From positions 18,835 through 82,834 of the forward strand of contig NZ_JANCLX010000039.1 in NCBI RefSeq assembly GCF_024295805.1: a stretch of DNA of 64,000 nucleotides. Direction: 5' to 3'. Made by a program: the position numbers and the translations under genes. How positions within the stretch are numbered: the first letter of the stretch is position 1; each line of letters begins with the position of its first letter. This document shows positions 17,438 through 25,541 of the stretch, piece by piece. The DNA comes from Streptomyces cucumeris (lineage in GTDB: Bacteria > Actinomycetota > Actinomycetes > Streptomycetales > Streptomycetaceae). The notes below the pieces were generated by a model that made no database searches, had not been told where the DNA came from, and worked only from the letters and a program-made list of their open reading frames with translations.

Positions 17438-18658
17438 TCAGGTGATCACCAGACGCACGCTGGGCTTGTCGACCGTCACTTCACCCCGACCGGGGACCTG
17501 ACCGTCACGGCGGTAGGCGCGCACGACGGGCTCCCCCTCGTACCTGGCCGCGTGGTCGAAGCGGACGACAGCGTCGGTCAGGCGGGCCGCGAGGCACTCG
17601 CGGTCCGGGCCGTGGGCGATGATCCCCAGTTCGTAACGCTCCTCCGCGGCCCGAGGGGCGTGGCGCAGCGTGACATACGCCAGCGAATCGCGGTCCCACA
17701 CCGCGGGCGCCCCCCTGCCCAGCACCCAGCCGACCAAGCCACGCTCGGCCGCTGCCTGCGTGGCGCGTAACCTGCCATACGGGGCGACCGCGCCCGCGAG
17801 CCATACGTCCAGCCGCGGCAGCAGCCCTTCCGAGCCGCTCAGCTCCACCCCTGTCCACCGCTCATGCCGGGGGCCGGTGAACGCGGCGGTCAGCCCGTCG
17901 GCCTCGGCAGGCTGGTCCTCGTCGACCACCAGTCGCACGTCGCGCCCGGCCAGGCGTACGACACGTGGCGCATGCGCGCTGTCGCCCTGTATGGCGACAA
18001 AACCGGAGACGATGAGCGTGTCGCTGCGGAGATGATCCCGTTCGCGGGCGAAGGCGATGGTGCGGGAGAGCCCGCGGAACCGCAGTGGCACCACGAGCCT
18101 TCCCGCTGATGCGAGTTGGTCCAGCCAAGCCGACGACAGATCGGAGGCGCCCACAGTGACGACAATGCGATCGAATCCCCGGGCCGGAGCGTCCTGGAGC
18201 GGCCGGGCACCGTCCGCCTCCCTGACGCGCACCTGGCTGTAACCGGCTTCGGTGAGCAGCCTGCGCGCCCGCGCGGTGATGTCCGGATCGATGTCCATGG
18301 TGGTCACCGACCCCTGCTCACCGACCAACTCCGCCAGCAGCGCGGCATTGCACCCTCCGGAACCGATCTCCAGCACTCTCATGCCGGGAACCACTTGCGC
18401 CGCCTCCAGCATCCGGGCGTGCAGCCACGGAGCCGAGACCGAGCTGACCGGCTTCCCTTGCTCATCGCGCTTGGTGAAGACCGCCTCCGGTGCCCCGTAG
18501 GCTTCTTCGGCAGGCACCTCGGGGACGAAGAGGTGCCGCGGAACCCTACGGAAGGCGGCCTCCACAGCGGCCGAGGTGAGTGCCCCTCGCTCGCGTAACC
18601 CCTCCACCATCCGCTCGCGCAGCGCGGACGCCTTTGTGTCCGTACCGGCCTCGGCCAT
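17438..18658 (-). CDS. PIMT-like methyltransferase of FxLD lanthipeptide systems
   Basis: 406 residues, ATG with GAGAGGAAG upstream. The first 220 residues match protein-L-isoaspartate O-methyltransferase: 'FRRVPRHLFVP', the substrate-side 'SSVSAPWLHARML', the SAM motif 'VLEIGSGGCNAALLA' (about 95-109) and 'FDRIVVTVGA'. About 180 extra C-terminal residues are absent from housekeeping PIMT and are typical of the FxLD-system methyltransferases. By analogy with lanthipeptide PIMT enzymes such as OlvSA, it probably methylates an Asp of the cyclised peptide, giving succinimide or isoaspartate. It is the first gene of the four-gene strand. Confidence 0.88.
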   Translation of the reverse strand: MAEAGTDTKASALRERMVEGLRERGALTSAAVEAAFRRVPRHLFVPEVPAEEAYGAPEAVFTKRDEQGKPVSSVSAPWLHARMLEAAQVVPGMRVLEIGSGGCNAALLAELVGEQGSVTTMDIDPDITARARRLLTEAGYSQVRVREADGARPLQDAPARGFDRIVVTVGASDLSSAWLDQLASAGRLVVPLRFRGLSRTIAFARERDHLRSDTLIVSGFVAIQGDSAHAPRVVRLAGRDVRLVVDEDQPAEADGLTAAFTGPRHERWTGVELSGSEGLLPRLDVWLAGAVAPYGRLRATQAAAERGLVGWVLGRGAPAVWDRDSLAYVTLRHAPRAAEERYELGIIAHGPDRECLAARLTDAVVRFDHAARYEGEPVVRAYRRDGQVPGRGEVTVDKPSVRLVIT

Positions 18659-18810
18659 GTGGAACTTCCTCTCCGGGCGTCCTCACAGGCTCTCGTCACC
18701 GTACTGACGAGAACGTCGACGGGAAAGCCGCCATAGAACCACGCGCCGGGGTCCGCAGCACCACTTACCGGACATCCCGCGGCGCCGGCGGGCGGTAGAC
18801 CGGGGCACGG

Positions 18811-19230
18811 CTACAACAGCACCCGGGCCCACACCGTCTTCCCCGGGCCCCGCCGGTCGCGGACGCCCCAGCGGTCGGCGAGGGCCTCGACCAGGAGCAG
18901 ACCGCGGCCCTGTTCGTCGTCCGACGCGGGCAGTTTGGGGATGGGCTCCGCGTCATGGGTGTCGGAGACCTCGATCTCCAGACGGCCCGCCTCGTCGTCG
19001 TACCGCAGTAACAGGGTGAAGTCCCGCCCGGGGACGCGCCCGTGCAGCGCGGCGTTCGCAGACAGCTCGGCGACGATCAGCACGGCGGCGTCATGGCCGC
19101 CCACGATGCCCCAGTCGGCGAACTGCTGGACGGCCAGTCGCCGGGCGAGCCGGGCCCCGCGCCGAGTGGCGGAGAAGCGCTGCGCGAACGTACGTACGGT
19201 GACGGGGACTTGGCCCTGTGGTGCGGTCAT
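18811..19230 (-). CDS. ATP-binding protein, GHKL anti-sigma-factor type
   Basis: 139 residues from the ATG at 19230; the longer open frame overlaps the divergent XRE gene. N-box 'LIVAELSANAALHG' and G-box 'DEQGRGLLLVEAL' identify a stand-alone HATPase. It is divergent from the XRE gene at 19345 and repeats the arrangement at 8960-9515. Probably a regulatory protein-binding ATPase of the WhiJ/AbaA-like type; no target can be inferred. Confidence 0.85.
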   Translation of the reverse strand: MTAPQGQVPVTVRTFAQRFSATRRGARLARRLAVQQFADWGIVGGHDAAVLIVAELSANAALHGRVPGRDFTLLLRYDDEAGRLEIEVSDTHDAEPIPKLPASDDEQGRGLLLVEALADRWGVRDRRGPGKTVWARVLL

Positions 19231-19344
19231 GGCGGAAGCGTTCCGGTGACGACCGTCCGCCGGCCAGGTCCGACACCCACCCAGTTCGCGTTGTATCAGT
19301 TCACGCACTGGACGGGGTCGGTCACCGCCCGTGACGATGGACGG

Positions 19345-20190
19345 ATGGCAGCAGACAACGGCGGCAGCCCGAACAGCGAACCCGAGATGTCGGACACGCT
19401 CAAGACCTTTGGCGCGGTTTTGAAGGCGCTGCGAGACGAAGCGGGCCTGACCCAGGAGCAGTTCGCCCCACGCGTGCAGTACTCGGTGCCATACATCGCC
19501 AAGATCGAGCAGGGCAAACGGTTCCCGCCGAGGGAGCTGATCGAACGGGCGGAGGAGGTGTTGGGTGCTCCAGCGGCGCGTGTGCTGGGCGCCGCCCACC
19601 GCAGTCTGACACGAAGGGTGGGACTCGCGTCATGGGTGCGCCACTGGGCAGGGATCGAAGAGCAGGCGGTGTCCCTCCTCGCCTATGAGTGCACGGTTGT
19701 ACCAGGCTTGCTTCAGTCCGAGTCATACATTCGCGCGATCTTCGACCGCTACATCCCGCACACCCCTCAGGAACAGTGCGAACAGCAGGCCACCGCTCGG
19801 CTGGCGAGGCAGCGGCTCTTCACGGACTTGCCGAACACCTCGTTCTGCTTCGTCATCGAACAAGCCCTGCTGGATCGGGGATTCGGTGGGGTCGACGTCA
19901 CCCGCACGCTTCTGGATCACCTCCTCGCGCAGCAGCATCGCCGGAATGTGGAAATCCAGATCATGCCGCGCCAACAGGAAGAACACTCCGGCGCCGAGGG
20001 TTCCATGCGTCTCGCCGAAACCATGGACCACCAGTGGGTTGGGTACGTTGAAGCGCATGACACGAGCGTCCTGATCACTGATCCAAAAGCCGTCAGTGCG
20101 ATGCTCCAGCGCTATGGCAAACTGCGCTCACAAGCCCTGAGCCCTCAGGCCAGTACGAGCCTGCTGGAGCAGATGCGAGGAGCACTATGA
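19345..20190 (+). CDS. XRE-family regulator with DUF5753
   Basis: 281 residues from the ATG at 19345. N-terminal helix-turn-helix ('LKALRDEAGLTQEQFAPRVQYSVPYIAKIEQG' pattern, residues about 22-55), then DUF5753 with 'VVPGLLQSESYIRAIF' and 'VEIQIMPRQQEEHSG'. It is followed by two DUF397 genes, each overlapping its predecessor by 4 bases, so the three are translationally coupled. Such sets control development or antibiotic production in Streptomyces. Placement just upstream of the lanthipeptide locus on the other strand makes regulation of that locus possible but unproven. Confidence 0.88.
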   Translation: MAADNGGSPNSEPEMSDTLKTFGAVLKALRDEAGLTQEQFAPRVQYSVPYIAKIEQGKRFPPRELIERAEEVLGAPAARVLGAAHRSLTRRVGLASWVRHWAGIEEQAVSLLAYECTVVPGLLQSESYIRAIFDRYIPHTPQEQCEQQATARLARQRLFTDLPNTSFCFVIEQALLDRGFGGVDVTRTLLDHLLAQQHRRNVEIQIMPRQQEEHSGAEGSMRLAETMDHQWVGYVEAHDTSVLITDPKAVSAMLQRYGKLRSQALSPQASTSLLEQMRGAL

Positions 20191-20375
20191 GCAGCACCGA
20201 AGGCGACTGGTTCAAGAGCAGCTACAGCGGCGGCGGAGGCGGCGAGTGCATTGAGGTCGCCATAGACCCGGCCGTCGTCCGCATCCGCGACTCCAAGGAC
20301 GTCGCCGGCGGCTCACTGGTCGTCACCCACGACGCCTGGACCGCCTTCACCGCCTTCGCCAAGGAACCCCGGTGA
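20187..20375 (+). CDS. DUF397 protein (first of two)
   Basis: 62 residues. The DUF397 hallmarks are all present: 'WFKSSYSG', 'CIEVA', 'VRIRDSKD' and 'AWTAFTAFA'. The ATG overlaps the XRE stop (ATGA). DUF397 proteins act as small partners of the XRE/DUF5753 regulators. Confidence 0.92.
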   Translation: MSSTEGDWFKSSYSGGGGGECIEVAIDPAVVRIRDSKDVAGGSLVVTHDAWTAFTAFAKEPR

Positions 20376-20548
20376 GCGCCGCCGAAGGCGACTGGTTCAA
20401 GAGCAGCTACAGCGGGAGCGAGGGCGACAACTGCGTCGAGGTCGCGATACGCCCCGACGCCGTCCACATCCGCGACTCCAAGGACACCACCACCGGCACC
20501 CTCGCCGTCACCCACGACGCCTGGACCGCCTTCCTCGCGCGGCTCTGA
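20372..20548 (+). CDS. DUF397 protein (second of two)
   Basis: 58 residues from the GTG at 20372, which overlaps the first DUF397 stop (GTGA). It opens 'VSAAEGDWFKSSYSG' and keeps 'CVEVAIRPDAVHIRDSKD' and 'AWTAFLARL', so it is a close copy of the first. A recent tandem duplication is likely; the two may bind the same regulator or have split partners. Confidence 0.9.
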   Translation: MSAAEGDWFKSSYSGSEGDNCVEVAIRPDAVHIRDSKDTTTGTLAVTHDAWTAFLARL

Positions 20549-20551
20549 CCG

Positions 20552-21271
20552 GTGTCGGCGCATACGCGGGGGATGGCCAGGGACCTCCAGGAACGCATCA
20601 AGCGGCTGATCGTCGACCGGCGGCTGACGTCGGGGGCTCCGCTGCCCACCGAGACCGAGCTGATGGAGCTGCTCGGGGTCAGCCGCAACTCCGTACGCGA
20701 GGCGCTCAAGGCGCTCCAGGCGATGGGGATCGTGGAGATCCGGCACGGCTTCGGGACCTATGTCGGACCCATGTCGATGGCCCCGATGATCGAGGGGCTG
20801 ATCTTCCGCACCGTCGCCGGGCACTACCGGGGCGAGGAGAGCCTGCTCCAGTTGCTGGAGTTGCGCGAGGCCGTGGAGACCGGGCTGATAGCGCGGCTGG
20901 CCGGGCGGATACCGGAGGCGGACCTCGCCGAGCTGGACGCGCTCGTCCGGCGGATGGAGGCGGAGGCCGAGGGCGGGGCCGTGCGGGCGGAGACGGACCG
21001 GGCGTTCCACGCCGCGCTGTACCGGAGCCTGGACAACACCCTGCTGAGCGAGGTGCTGGAGGCGTTCTGGGACGCCTTCCACCGGGTGCGCACCGATCTG
21101 GTCGACATCCCGACCGACCCCAGGGTGACCTGTGCCCAGCACCGGCGGATCCTGGAGTCGGTGCGCTCGGGTGACGCGATGTGCGCGGAAGAGGCCGTCC
21201 GCGAGCACTTCGGAAACATCCGCACACGGCTCCGCTCACCGTTCTCCGGCGCCGAACAGCCCCCCGAGTAG
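20552..21271 (+). CDS. GntR/FadR-family regulator
   Basis: 239 residues from the GTG at 20552 (an ATG at 20573 after CGCGGGGG is also possible). Winged helix-turn-helix 'LPTETELMELLGVSRNSVREALKAL' pattern at about residues 30-55, then an all-helical FCD ligand domain with the metal/carboxylate-binding residues in 'ELREAVE', 'DRAFHAALY' and 'CAQHRRILESV'. FadR-type proteins respond to organic acids or acyl-CoA. It starts 3 bases after the second DUF397 gene, so may share its transcript. Confidence 0.88.
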   Translation: MSAHTRGMARDLQERIKRLIVDRRLTSGAPLPTETELMELLGVSRNSVREALKALQAMGIVEIRHGFGTYVGPMSMAPMIEGLIFRTVAGHYRGEESLLQLLELREAVETGLIARLAGRIPEADLAELDALVRRMEAEAEGGAVRAETDRAFHAALYRSLDNTLLSEVLEAFWDAFHRVRTDLVDIPTDPRVTCAQHRRILESVRSGDAMCAEEAVREHFGNIRTRLRSPFSGAEQPPE

Positions 21272-21610
21272 TCGATTTTCGGCCACCGCGTGGCCACCTC
21301 CCCGTCATGGATTTGCCACCCCCGTCCCGGTTCGCCCCGGCGGCCCAGTGAATCCGGCCATCACGGGAACGAGTCGTTCCGTCACCCAACAACGACTCGC
21401 AACAGCAAAGTTGGTGGTCGAGGCGCTACCCGGACATGCGGGATCGACTTGTCAAGGATTTACTCAGCAAATAACCAGAAGATATTCCTTCCGCATCCGT
21501 ACAGGTGTGTGCCTCCACTACTGTGCCGCCTACGGCCGAGGGGGGCGGTTCCGGCCGAACAGCACCGACGACACGCGCGCACGACCGCGCGCGTGCGGGG
21601 GGAATGACTC
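21272..21610 (+). promoter_or_regulatory. Non-coding leader upstream of cslA
   Basis: 339 bases with no credible gene. From about 21440 to 21520 the sequence is much richer in A+T than its surroundings, as expected for a promoter of the cslA-glxA operon. I see no clear inverted repeat or known operator. Confidence 0.5.
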
Positions 21611-23455
21611 ATGACGTCGACGCCTACCGGCGCCCGGCAGCCCGCGCACGAGCCCATCGAGCGGCAGCAGCCGTACGACTCGTCCACCACCACCCGCCTG
21701 CGGCTGCCGCGCCCGCTCCGGAACGGACCCGTCCGGCACCGGCGACGGCCCCTGCCGAAGTACGACTACGAGCACTACAGCAGGCTGGCCGGACCACTCA
21801 CCCGGCCCGAGCCGGACCGGCCGTACCGGGTGCGCTACCGCAGTCTGCTCGCGGACGAACCGCACCGGGTGCGGGCCGCGCTGCTGCTGGGCGCCGCCCC
21901 GCTGCTGTCCCTGGGGCTGCTGATCTGGCTGATGCAGCCCTCGCACTGGACCCAGCGGGAGGGCGCCGGCTCGACCCTGGTCGTGATGGACACCGTCATG
22001 CTGGTCTCGATCGGGCTGATCGAGCTGTTCCGCACGATGAACGTGCTGTCCAACGCCCATGCCACGCTCGTCGCCCGCGACCCCGTGCCCGTCATCCCCG
22101 AGACCGGGACCAAGGTCGCCTTCATCACCACCTTCGTACCCGGCAAGGAGCCGCTGGAGATGGTGACCAAGACGCTGGAGGCGGCGATCCGGCTGCGCCA
22201 CCGCGGCGTACTGCACATCTGGCTGCTGGACGAGGGCGACGACCCGGAGGTCAAGGAGGTCTGCCGGAGGCTGGGCGTCCATCACTTCTCCCGCAAGGGC
22301 GTGGCCGAGTGGAACCAGCCGAAAGGCCCGCACCGGGCCAAGACCAAGCACGGCAACTACAACGCCTGGCTGGAGGCCCACGGCGACGCCTATGACTTCT
22401 TCGCCTCGGTCGACACCGACCACGTCCCGCTGCCGAACTACCTGGAGCGGATGCTCGGCTACTTCCGCGACCCGGACGTGGCCTTCGTCGTCGGCCCGCA
22501 GGTCTACGGGAACTACGACACGGCCGTCACCAAGGCGGCCGAGAGCCAACAGTTCCTGTTCCACGCGCTGATCCAGCGGGCGGGGAACGCCTACCGCGGT
22601 CCGATGTTCGTGGGCACCAACAACGCGGTGCGGATCAGCGCCATCAAGGCGATCGGCGGACTGTACGACTCGATCACCGAGGACATGGCCACCGGTTTCG
22701 AGCTGCACCGGCACCGCAACCGGGCCACCGGCCGCCACTGGACCTCGGTCTACACCCCGGACGTCCTGGCGGTGGGCGAGGGCCCGACCGCCTGGACCGA
22801 CTTCTTCACCCAGCAGCTTCGCTGGTCACGCGGTACCTACGAGACGATCCTCAAGCAGTTCTGGAAGGCGCCGTTCAGCCTGCCGCCGGGCAAGCTCTTC
22901 AACTACACCCTGATGGTGATCTTCTATCCGATGTCGGCGCTGAACTGGATCCTGGCCGCGCTGAGCTGTGCGCTGTTCCTGGGATTCGGGGCGTCCGGCA
23001 TCGAGATCGACCCCGCCATCTGGATGATGCTCTACGGCAATGCCTCCGCCCTCCAGATCGGCCTCTACATCTGGAACCGCAGGCACAACGTCTCCCCGCA
23101 TGAACCGGAAGGCTCCGGCGGGGTCGCCGGAATGGTGATGTCCGCGCTGGCCGCGCCGGTCTACGCCCGTTCGCTCTTCGATGCCGTACTGCGCCGCAAG
23201 AGCCGCTTCGTGGTGACCCCCAAGGGCGACTCCTCGAGTCCCGACACCCTCTTCGGTACGTTCCGGATCCATCTTTTCTTCCTGGTGGTCTTCGGCGGGT
23301 CGCTCGCCTCTTCCTTCTACTTCGGCCACAGTCATCCAGCGATGACCGTTTGGGCATCACTCGCCCTGGCTGTCTCAGCCGCGCCGATCATCGCCTGGTG
23401 GTGGACCGTCCGCCAGGAGAAACGGAAAACGCAGCCCGCCCTTGGGGGACGATAG
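21611..23455 (+). CDS. cslA: Cellulose-synthase-like glycosyltransferase CslA
   Basis: 614 residues. Two membrane helices (about residues 88-140) precede a GT2 catalytic domain with 'VAFITTFVPGKEP', the substrate aspartates in 'WLLDEGDD' and 'ASVDTDHVP', the acceptor-site 'TEDMATGFELH' (TED) and 'QQLRWSRGT' (Q-x-x-R-W). Further helices close the C-terminus. This is the family-2 processive beta-glycan synthase pattern and the order cslA-glxA-endoglucanase matches the Streptomyces locus that makes the glycan at growing hyphal tips. The next gene starts 3 bases after the stop. Confidence 0.93.
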   Translation: MTSTPTGARQPAHEPIERQQPYDSSTTTRLRLPRPLRNGPVRHRRRPLPKYDYEHYSRLAGPLTRPEPDRPYRVRYRSLLADEPHRVRAALLLGAAPLLSLGLLIWLMQPSHWTQREGAGSTLVVMDTVMLVSIGLIELFRTMNVLSNAHATLVARDPVPVIPETGTKVAFITTFVPGKEPLEMVTKTLEAAIRLRHRGVLHIWLLDEGDDPEVKEVCRRLGVHHFSRKGVAEWNQPKGPHRAKTKHGNYNAWLEAHGDAYDFFASVDTDHVPLPNYLERMLGYFRDPDVAFVVGPQVYGNYDTAVTKAAESQQFLFHALIQRAGNAYRGPMFVGTNNAVRISAIKAIGGLYDSITEDMATGFELHRHRNRATGRHWTSVYTPDVLAVGEGPTAWTDFFTQQLRWSRGTYETILKQFWKAPFSLPPGKLFNYTLMVIFYPMSALNWILAALSCALFLGFGASGIEIDPAIWMMLYGNASALQIGLYIWNRRHNVSPHEPEGSGGVAGMVMSALAAPVYARSLFDAVLRRKSRFVVTPKGDSSSPDTLFGTFRIHLFFLVVFGGSLASSFYFGHSHPAMTVWASLALAVSAAPIIAWWWTVRQEKRKTQPALGGR

Positions 23456-23458
23456 AAA

Positions 23459-25453
23459 GTGAAGTACCGACCGAGTCGTCGCACCCGCCGCTTCGGGATC
23501 GGTGCGGCGGCGATCATCGTGGTGGCCGGGATGAACGGCCCGGCCCTCTATCGCTTCAGCTCCGAGAAGTACCACACCTACAAGATCAACCAACCGGAGT
23601 ACAAAGCCGAGAACGGCCACTGGGACGTGGTGAACGTCCCGGAGGAGTACCGCATCAACACCATCCACGCGGCATTGCTCCACACGGGGAAGGTGCTGCT
23701 GGTCGCGGGCTCCGGCAACAACGCCAAGAACTTCGACGCCAAATCCTTCCGCAGCGTGCTGTGGGACCCGGAGAAGAACACCTACAAGAACATCCCGACC
23801 CCCAAGGACCTCTTCTGCGCCGGGCACACCCAGCTCCCGGACGGGAAGTTGCTGGTGGCGGGCGGCACCCAGCGCTATGAGAAGCTCCGGGGCGATGTCG
23901 AGAAGGCGGGCGGACTGATGTTCGTCCACAACGAGAACCCGGACAAGCCCAAGACCTTCCCGGCCGGCACCCGCTTCACCGGCAAGGAGACCGGCAGGAC
24001 CTTCGAGTCCAAGGACCCGGTCCTGGTCCCGCGCGCCAAGAAGACCAAGAGCGCCAGGACCGGAAAGGTCAAGGTCTCCCCCAGTACCGCGCGGGTGTAC
24101 GTCGAGGCGCTGCGGAAAGGCAAGAAGTACCAGACCGGCACCGAGGACAATTTCCGGATCGCCGGGCTCAAGGGCAAGGACAAGCGCAACTTCTACGGCA
24201 TCGCGCAGAAGCTCTCGTTCGACAAGAAGGACTTCCAGGGCATCAAGGAAGCCTATGAATTCGATCCGGTGGCCGAGCGCTACATCACGGTCGACCCCAT
24301 GAACGAGGCCCGCTGGTACCCGACGCTGACCACCCTTCAGGACGGCCGGGTGCTCTCGGTCTCCGGACTGGACGAGATCGGTCAGGTCGTGCCGGGCAAG
24401 AACGAGATCTACAACCCGAAGACCAAGAAGTGGAAGTACCTCAAGAAGAAGCGGTTCTTCCCGACCTATCCGGCGCTCTTCCTCACCGACAAGGGCCGCA
24501 TCTTCTACACCGGGTCCAACGCCGGATACGGCCCCGACGACAAGGGCCGGGTCCCCGGCGTCTGGGACCTGAAGAGCAACAAGTTCGACGTGGTGCCGGG
24601 CATCAGTGACCCCGGGCTGCTGGAGACCTCGATGTCCGTACTGCTGCCCCCGGCACAGGACCAGCGGTACATGGTCCTCGGCGGCGGCGGGGTCGGCGAG
24701 GACTCCCGGGCCACCGCCAAGACCCGGATCGTCGATCTGCACGCGAACGATCCGCGCTTCAAGGACGGTCCGGACCTGTACGCCGAGGCCCGCTACCCCA
24801 GCAGTGTGGTCCTCCCCGATGACACCGTGCTGACCACCAACGGCTCGGGCGACTACCGCGGCCGCGGCGACAGCAACGTGCTCAAGGCCGAGATCTACGA
24901 CCCGCGGACCAACACCTCGCGTTCGGTGGCCGACCCGCTGGTGGGCCGGAACTACCACTCCGGCGCGCTGCTGCTGCCGGACGGCCGGGTGATGACCTTC
25001 GGCTCGGACTCGCTCTTCAGCGACAAGGCCAACACCAAGCCGGGCGAGTTCCAGCAGCAGATCGACATCTACACCCCGCCGTACCTCTACCGGGACTCCC
25101 GGCCGAAGCTCACCGACACCGGCCCCCGGACGGTCCGGCGCGGCGGTACGACGACATACGCCACCTCCCGCCCCTCGGCGGTCAAGAAGGTGCGGCTGAT
25201 CCGGCCCAGCTCCTTCACCCATGTCACCAATGTGGAGCAGCGGTCGATCGCGGTGGACTTCGAGCGGAAGAAGGACGGCATCACGGTCCGGCTGCCCAGG
25301 GAGTCCTCGCTGGTGCCGCCCGGCTGGTACATGCTCAACGCCGTCGACAAGGAGGGCACTCCGTCGGAGGCGGTCTGGGTGAAGGTGCCCGGCGGCAAGG
25401 CCGCCAAGGCCAAGGCCAAGGCGAAGAAGGGCGCCGGAGCCGGACGGGACTGA
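23459..25453 (+). CDS. glxA: Radical copper oxidase GlxA
   Basis: 664 residues, GTG start 3 bases after cslA. An uncleaved or late-cleaved signal helix (12-32) targets it outside. The kelch-type propeller holds the expected cofactor residues: Cys120 in 'LFCAGHTQ' and Tyr287 next to Trp286 in 'EARWYPTL' (Tyr-Cys crosslink with stacking Trp), Tyr-His in 'GRNYHSGA', and the late ligand His in 'SFTHVTN'. The long Lys-rich insert at about 185-265 is typical. It oxidises the CslA-made glycan, needs copper, and supports hyphal development. Confidence 0.93.
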   Translation: MKYRPSRRTRRFGIGAAAIIVVAGMNGPALYRFSSEKYHTYKINQPEYKAENGHWDVVNVPEEYRINTIHAALLHTGKVLLVAGSGNNAKNFDAKSFRSVLWDPEKNTYKNIPTPKDLFCAGHTQLPDGKLLVAGGTQRYEKLRGDVEKAGGLMFVHNENPDKPKTFPAGTRFTGKETGRTFESKDPVLVPRAKKTKSARTGKVKVSPSTARVYVEALRKGKKYQTGTEDNFRIAGLKGKDKRNFYGIAQKLSFDKKDFQGIKEAYEFDPVAERYITVDPMNEARWYPTLTTLQDGRVLSVSGLDEIGQVVPGKNEIYNPKTKKWKYLKKKRFFPTYPALFLTDKGRIFYTGSNAGYGPDDKGRVPGVWDLKSNKFDVVPGISDPGLLETSMSVLLPPAQDQRYMVLGGGGVGEDSRATAKTRIVDLHANDPRFKDGPDLYAEARYPSSVVLPDDTVLTTNGSGDYRGRGDSNVLKAEIYDPRTNTSRSVADPLVGRNYHSGALLLPDGRVMTFGSDSLFSDKANTKPGEFQQQIDIYTPPYLYRDSRPKLTDTGPRTVRRGGTTTYATSRPSAVKKVRLIRPSSFTHVTNVEQRSIAVDFERKKDGITVRLPRESSLVPPGWYMLNAVDKEGTPSEAVWVKVPGGKAAKAKAKAKKGAGAGRD

Positions 25454-25470
25454 GCGGACCCGGCGGACAA

Positions 25471-25502
25471 GGTGGCGCCGTTCCGGCCGGAACGGCGCCA
25501 CC
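25471..25502. terminator. Perfect palindrome between glxA and the GH6 gene
   Basis: 16-base arms beginning GGTGGCGCCGTTCCGG with no loop bases, between two convergent genes; a strong bidirectional terminator. Confidence 0.85.
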
Positions 25503-25541
25503 GGCGCTCATGCGGCGTTAACGCCCATACGGCGTCGGCGC

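Noticed and set aside
17121..17501. Plus-strand frame covering the lanthipeptide precursor
   Set aside because: Arg/Pro-rich shadow; the minus-strand frame has the ribosome site and FDLD motif.
23375..25501. 708-codon minus-strand frame over glxA
   Set aside because: Shadow of glxA; no start site and low-complexity Val/Leu/Asp-rich product.
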